A stretch of DNA of 14,535 bases from Myxococcales bacterium (lineage in GTDB: Bacteria > Myxococcota > Myxococcia > Myxococcales > Myxococcaceae), in NCBI GenBank assembly GCA_003153055.1, contig PMBV01000080.1, forward strand, positions 1-14,535, given 5' to 3'. The notes beneath the pieces were generated by a model, which searched no databases, was not told the origin of the DNA, and was given only the letters and a program-made list of their open reading frames with translations. Below are positions 11,858-14,535 of the stretch, in pieces. The number at the start of each line of letters is the position of its first letter. Within the stretch, counting starts at the first letter, position 1. The position numbers were made by a program, and so were the translations under genes.

Positions 11858-13021
11858 ATGCGCACCGCCTATCTCGACAACAACGCCTCGAGCCCGCTGC
11901 TCCCGGAGATTCTGGCGGCGATGCAGCCCTTCTTCGTCGAGGCCCACGGCAACCCGTCTTCGCTGCACGGGCGCGGGCAACAGGCCCGGGTGGCCCTGGA
12001 GACGGCCCGAGGCTCGGTGGCCAAGCTCCTCGGCGCGGCGCCGTCGGAGATCCTCTTCACCAGCGGCGGCACCGAGAGCGACAACTTCGCGCTCTTTGGT
12101 CTGGTGACGCCTGGCGACCATGTCATCACCACCGCGGTCGAGCACCACGCGGTGCTCCACCCATGCCGGAGGTTGGAGGCCCAAGGCGCCACGGTGACGG
12201 TGCTGCCGGTCGATCGCGATGGCCGAGTGGATCCATCGGCGGTGCGGCGCGCCCTCCGGCCCAAGACGCGTCTCATCTCGGTGATGGCCGCGAACAACGA
12301 GACCGGCGTTCTCCAGCCGGTGGAGGAGGTCGGCCGCATCGCCGCCGAGGCCGATGTCTGGTTTCACACCGACGCGGTGCAGGCGGTCGGCCGGGTGCCC
12401 CTCGACGTCAACCGAATGAAGTGCGACCTGCTCACCCTGTCGGCGCACAAGATGAACGGTCCGCAAGGTGTCGGGGCGCTCTACCTGAGGGGTGGCACGC
12501 CGCTCCGCTCGCTCATCCTCGGAGGCGGTCAGGAGCGCGGCCACCGGGCGGGCACCGAGAACCTCGCCGGCATCGTCGGGCTGGGAGCGGCTTGTCAAGT
12601 GGTTCAGGCGTGGCTCGCGCGCCATGGCGAGCTCGACCTGGCCGCGCTGCGTGACCGGCTCGAGGGAGGCATTCTCGAGGCCGTCGTGGGCACCCAGGTA
12701 AACGGTCGAGGGGCGCCACGGGTCCCCAACACGACGAACATCGCCTTCGACCGAGTGCCAGGAAAGGGGCTGGTGGTAGCCCTCGATCGCCTGGGCGTCT
12801 ACGCCTCGACGGGAGCCGCCTGTGCCACGACGACCAACGAGCCGCCCCACGTGCTCCTCGCCATGGGGCTCCCGCCGGAGCTGGCCCACGCCTCGGTTCG
12901 CTTCAGCCTCGGGAAGCAGACCACGCCTCAGGAGATCGACCTGGCGCTGGAGATCATCCCTCGGGCGGTGGCGGCGGTGCGGGCCGACAGCCCGCTGTGG
13001 GCTGAACCCGCGGTCGGGTGA
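11858..13021 (+). CDS. nifS: NifS-type cysteine desulfurase, probable sulfur donor for XdhC
   Basis: This is a 387-residue PLP enzyme that takes sulfur from cysteine as a protein persulfide. Motifs in order are YLDNNASSPL (5-14), HGNPSSLHGRG (30-40) and FTSGGTESDNFAL (67-79). EHHAVLHP (95-102), with the ring-stacking histidine, and NNETGVLQPV (146-155) follow. The PLP lysine is in SAHKMNGPQG (Lys198), then RAGTENLAGIVG, and the persulfide cysteine is in STGAACATTTNEPPHVLLAM (Cys322). All catalytic residues are in place. ATG 11858 was chosen because homology starts at once (MRTAYLDNN). A GTG at 11846 overlapping the xdhC stop is an alternative that adds four residues and gives tighter coupling. 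Co-transcription with xdhC is almost certain. By analogy with NifS4 of Rhodobacter capsulatus, which works with XdhC to sulfurate molybdenum cofactor, this is the likely job; a general Fe-S role is the alternative. Confidence 0.92.
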   Translation: MRTAYLDNNASSPLLPEILAAMQPFFVEAHGNPSSLHGRGQQARVALETARGSVAKLLGAAPSEILFTSGGTESDNFALFGLVTPGDHVITTAVEHHAVLHPCRRLEAQGATVTVLPVDRDGRVDPSAVRRALRPKTRLISVMAANNETGVLQPVEEVGRIAAEADVWFHTDAVQAVGRVPLDVNRMKCDLLTLSAHKMNGPQGVGALYLRGGTPLRSLILGGGQERGHRAGTENLAGIVGLGAACQVVQAWLARHGELDLAALRDRLEGGILEAVVGTQVNGRGAPRVPNTTNIAFDRVPGKGLVVALDRLGVYASTGAACATTTNEPPHVLLAMGLPPELAHASVRFSLGKQTTPQEIDLALEIIPRAVAAVRADSPLWAEPAVG

Positions 13022-13023
13022 GC

Positions 13024-13479
13024 TCAGCGCCGACCACGGGCGCCCTTGCGACGAGCCGCCTTGCGCGTGGGTGCCGGTGATGCCTTCGAGGTCTTCGCCT
13101 TCTTGGCCTCACGCTCGGCCGCCCGCGTGGCCTTGGCCTTCGCCGCGGCATCCTTCGCGGCCTTGAGGCGGAGGGATGCCTCGAGGCCGAGCGTGGCCCA
13201 CGGCAGCATCGCTTCAGGGTCTTCGTGGGCTTCGTCAGGAGGCCGGTAGTAGCTGGTCTGATCCGCGCCTGGGTACTGCCACATTCGACAACCAGCCGAG
13301 ACGAAGCGAGGGCGGTTCTCGTCATCGGTCTTGAAGAACACCTCGTCGTCGTCGAGCAAGCCAAACATCAGGCCTCGCCGGTAGAGCCCGTGGCCACCGA
13401 AGAGCTTGCGCACCTCCACCGGCCCCAGGGGAGACAGCAGATCGACCACGTGCTCGACAAAGGAAGCTTGGTTGGCCAC
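13024..13479 (-). CDS. TfoX/Sxy N-terminal domain protein with basic tail
   Basis: This 151-residue protein starts at GTG (complement of 13477-13479), behind a good ribosome site, GGGAGG, four bases upstream on that strand. Residues 1-100 are the TfoX N-terminal domain: FVEHVVDLLSPLGPVEVRKL, FGGHGLYRRGLMFGLLDDDE, VFFKTDDENRPRF and QTSYYRPPDEA. From about residue 105 the protein is a lysine/alanine/arginine-rich tail (KAAKDAAAKAKATRAAERE, ending RRKGARGRR) that could bind nucleic acid. TfoX regulates competence in gamma-proteobacteria, but small proteins with this domain alone are widespread and their role is uncertain. The gene converges on the desulfurase gene with only two bases between the stops, and it is divergent from the acyl-CoA-binding protein gene. 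Confidence 0.88.
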   Translation of the reverse strand: MANQASFVEHVVDLLSPLGPVEVRKLFGGHGLYRRGLMFGLLDDDEVFFKTDDENRPRFVSAGCRMWQYPGADQTSYYRPPDEAHEDPEAMLPWATLGLEASLRLKAAKDAAAKAKATRAAEREAKKAKTSKASPAPTRKAARRKGARGRR

Positions 13480-13542
13480 AGGTCCTCCCTTGAGCGGTCT
13501 ACCATGGCCGGCGGGTCCTCACAGCGCTACCCTCTCTGACCC

Positions 13543-13800
13543 ATGACTCCGACCGAGGCCTTCGAAGACGCCCAGAAGCGCGTGAAGCAATTGTCCGCCA
13601 CGCCGTCCAACGACCAGCTCCTCGAGCTGTACGGCCTCTTCAAGCAGGCCAGCGTGGGCGATGTGAGTGGCTCGCGCCCGGGCATGTTGGACTTCAAGGG
13701 CCGGGCGAAGTTCGACGCCTGGGCCAAGCGGAAAGGCACCGCGAAGGAGCAGGCCATCAGCGCCTATGTCGCGCTGGTCGATCGCCTGACAAAGAAGTGA
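13543..13800 (+). CDS. Acyl-CoA-binding protein
   Basis: This 85-residue four-helix protein of the ACBP family carries medium- and long-chain acyl-CoA in the cytoplasm. Diagnostic blocks are FEDAQKRVKQL (helix 1), the helix 2 motif LLELYGLFKQASVGDV with the ligand-contact tyrosine and lysine, RPGMLDFKGRAKFDAWAKRK (helix 3, with the KxxxW core), and AISAYVALVDRL (helix 4). The length is normal for the family. ACBP is common in eukaryotes and patchy in bacteria. There is no ribosome site before ATG 13543, so leaderless translation is possible. The 63-base gap to the divergent TfoX-like gene must hold both promoters. The methyltransferase starts five bases after its stop. Confidence 0.93.
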   Translation: MTPTEAFEDAQKRVKQLSATPSNDQLLELYGLFKQASVGDVSGSRPGMLDFKGRAKFDAWAKRKGTAKEQAISAYVALVDRLTKK

Positions 13801-13805
13801 CGACG

Positions 13806-14535
13806 GTGCCCACGGAGGCCTGGAGCCCAGGGGACTACGGCAACTTCCGCGACGCGCGGCGGCGGCCCTTCTTCGACCTCCTGGCGATGGTGGAGCGGTC
13901 TCCGAGCCCCAGACTGGTCCTGGACGCGGGGTGCGGCACGGGCGAGCTGACCCACGAGGCGCACCGCGCGCTCGGAGCCCAGCACACCATCGGCGTGGAC
14001 GCCTCGAGCGCGATGCTGGCCCAGGCGCGAGCTGAAGGAGGCGTCACGTTCCACCAGGGCACGGTGCCCGACGGGCTGCCCGACGGCCCGTTCGACGTCA
14101 TCCTCAGCAACTCGGCGCTCAACTGGGTGGCGGATCACGCTTCGGTGCTCGCCGCCCTCGCCCGGCGCCTGGGTCCCTCGGGCCAGCTCGCGGTGCAGAT
14201 GCCGTACAACGTCGACGCCCCGTTTTCCCGCTGCTGTCAGGCCGTGGCCGAGTCACCGGAGTTCAAAGGTGAGCTGGAGGGCTACGTGTACGAGAGCCCG
14301 GTGCAGCCACCGGAGTTCTACGCGCGCGCGCTCGATGCTCTGGGCTTCGTCGCGGTACGGGCAGGGGCCTGGCTCTACCCTCAACGGCACGCCGACGTGG
14401 GCGGCCTGGTGGACTTCGCCCGTGGCGGCCTGCTCAGCGCCTATCGGCCCAGGCTCGCTCCAGCACGGTTCGAGGCCTTCGTCGGGGCGTACCGGGAGGC
14501 CCTTCAGGCCGCGTTGAACGAAGCCGCTTCGCGGC
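13806..14535 (+). CDS. Trans-aconitate 2-methyltransferase-like SAM methyltransferase, 3' end outside window
   Basis: The frame opens at GTG 13806, five bases after the acyl-CoA-binding protein stop, and is still open at the window end (243 codons seen). The start VPTEAWSPGDYGNFRDARRR is close to the Tam N-terminus (W.P.dY..f...R..P..dLl). Motif I is LVLDAGCGTGELT (about 38-50), the acidic loop of motif II is IGVDASSAMLAQAR, and motif IV is FDVILSNSALNWVADH with the typical N-W. A VQMPYNVDAPF strand and a RALDALGFV block follow. This order is that of trans-aconitate 2-methyltransferase (Tam), which methylates trans-aconitate formed from cis-aconitate; related enzymes act on other small carboxylates. 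Tam is about 255 residues, so only a few are missing. No ribosome site is obvious; coupling to the upstream gene is likely. Confidence 0.8.
   Translation, partial: MPTEAWSPGDYGNFRDARRRPFFDLLAMVERSPSPRLVLDAGCGTGELTHEAHRALGAQHTIGVDASSAMLAQARAEGGVTFHQGTVPDGLPDGPFDVILSNSALNWVADHASVLAALARRLGPSGQLAVQMPYNVDAPFSRCCQAVAESPEFKGELEGYVYESPVQPPEFYARALDALGFVAVRAGAWLYPQRHADVGGLVDFARGGLLSAYRPRLAPARFEAFVGAYREALQAALNEAASR

Noticed and set aside
1..14535. CRISPR array, tRNA or rRNA genes, insertion sequences, integrase
   Set aside because: I looked for regularly spaced repeats, cloverleaf-like elements and transposase motifs and found none.

Overview
The window looks like a chromosomal stretch of a high-G+C member of the Myxococcota (Myxococcales/Cystobacterineae type). 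The basis is the strongly G/C-ending codon use, a MglA-like protein, a sigma-54 enhancer-binding regulator with a matching -24/-12 promoter, and a bacterial acyl-CoA-binding protein. This assignment is inference; no rRNA or other phylogenetic marker is present.

Layout. (1) 1-675 is the C-terminal part of a DUF4143-type ATPase. (2) About 680-3100 is gene debris around one apparently intact gene. It holds a GH5 glycosidase tail, the N-terminal halves of a divergent glpR/glpD pair, a piece of a 2-oxoacid dehydrogenase E1-beta-like gene and a frameshifted zinc-ribbon ORF. The intact gene (2045-2647) resembles the small GTPase MglA but lacks the P-loop. (3) 3088-5141 encodes a putative lipoprotein, whose start codon sits at the foot of a strong hairpin, and a type-B carboxylesterase. 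(4) 5217-7611 is an interrupted ADP-ribosyltransferase-like toxin. Its N-terminal part and its C-terminal part lie 1.7 kb apart, separated by a secreted fibre-like gene on the opposite strand. The two parts share a 30-bp direct repeat in the same reading register. (5) 7742-8347 is a Uma2-type nuclease-fold protein, followed by about 540 bases that hold a histidine-phosphatase fragment. (6) 8889-13021 is a coherent unit: an AcoR-type sigma-54 activator, a palindrome cluster, a near-consensus -24/-12 promoter, xdhC and a NifS-type cysteine desulfurase. (7) 13024-14535 carries a TfoX-like protein on the minus strand, an acyl-CoA-binding protein and a trans-aconitate-methyltransferase-like enzyme that runs off the window.

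How parts work together. In R. capsulatus, XdhC and a NifS-type desulfurase together make sulfurated molybdenum cofactor for xanthine dehydrogenase. Here the pair appears to be switched on through sigma-54 by the adjacent AcoR-like sensor; no molybdenum hydroxylase is in view. The toxin region is the most unusual part: loss of the segment between the repeats would, on paper, give a continuous in-frame ART-like protein of about 215 residues. All product names come from reading motifs by eye; no database search was run.
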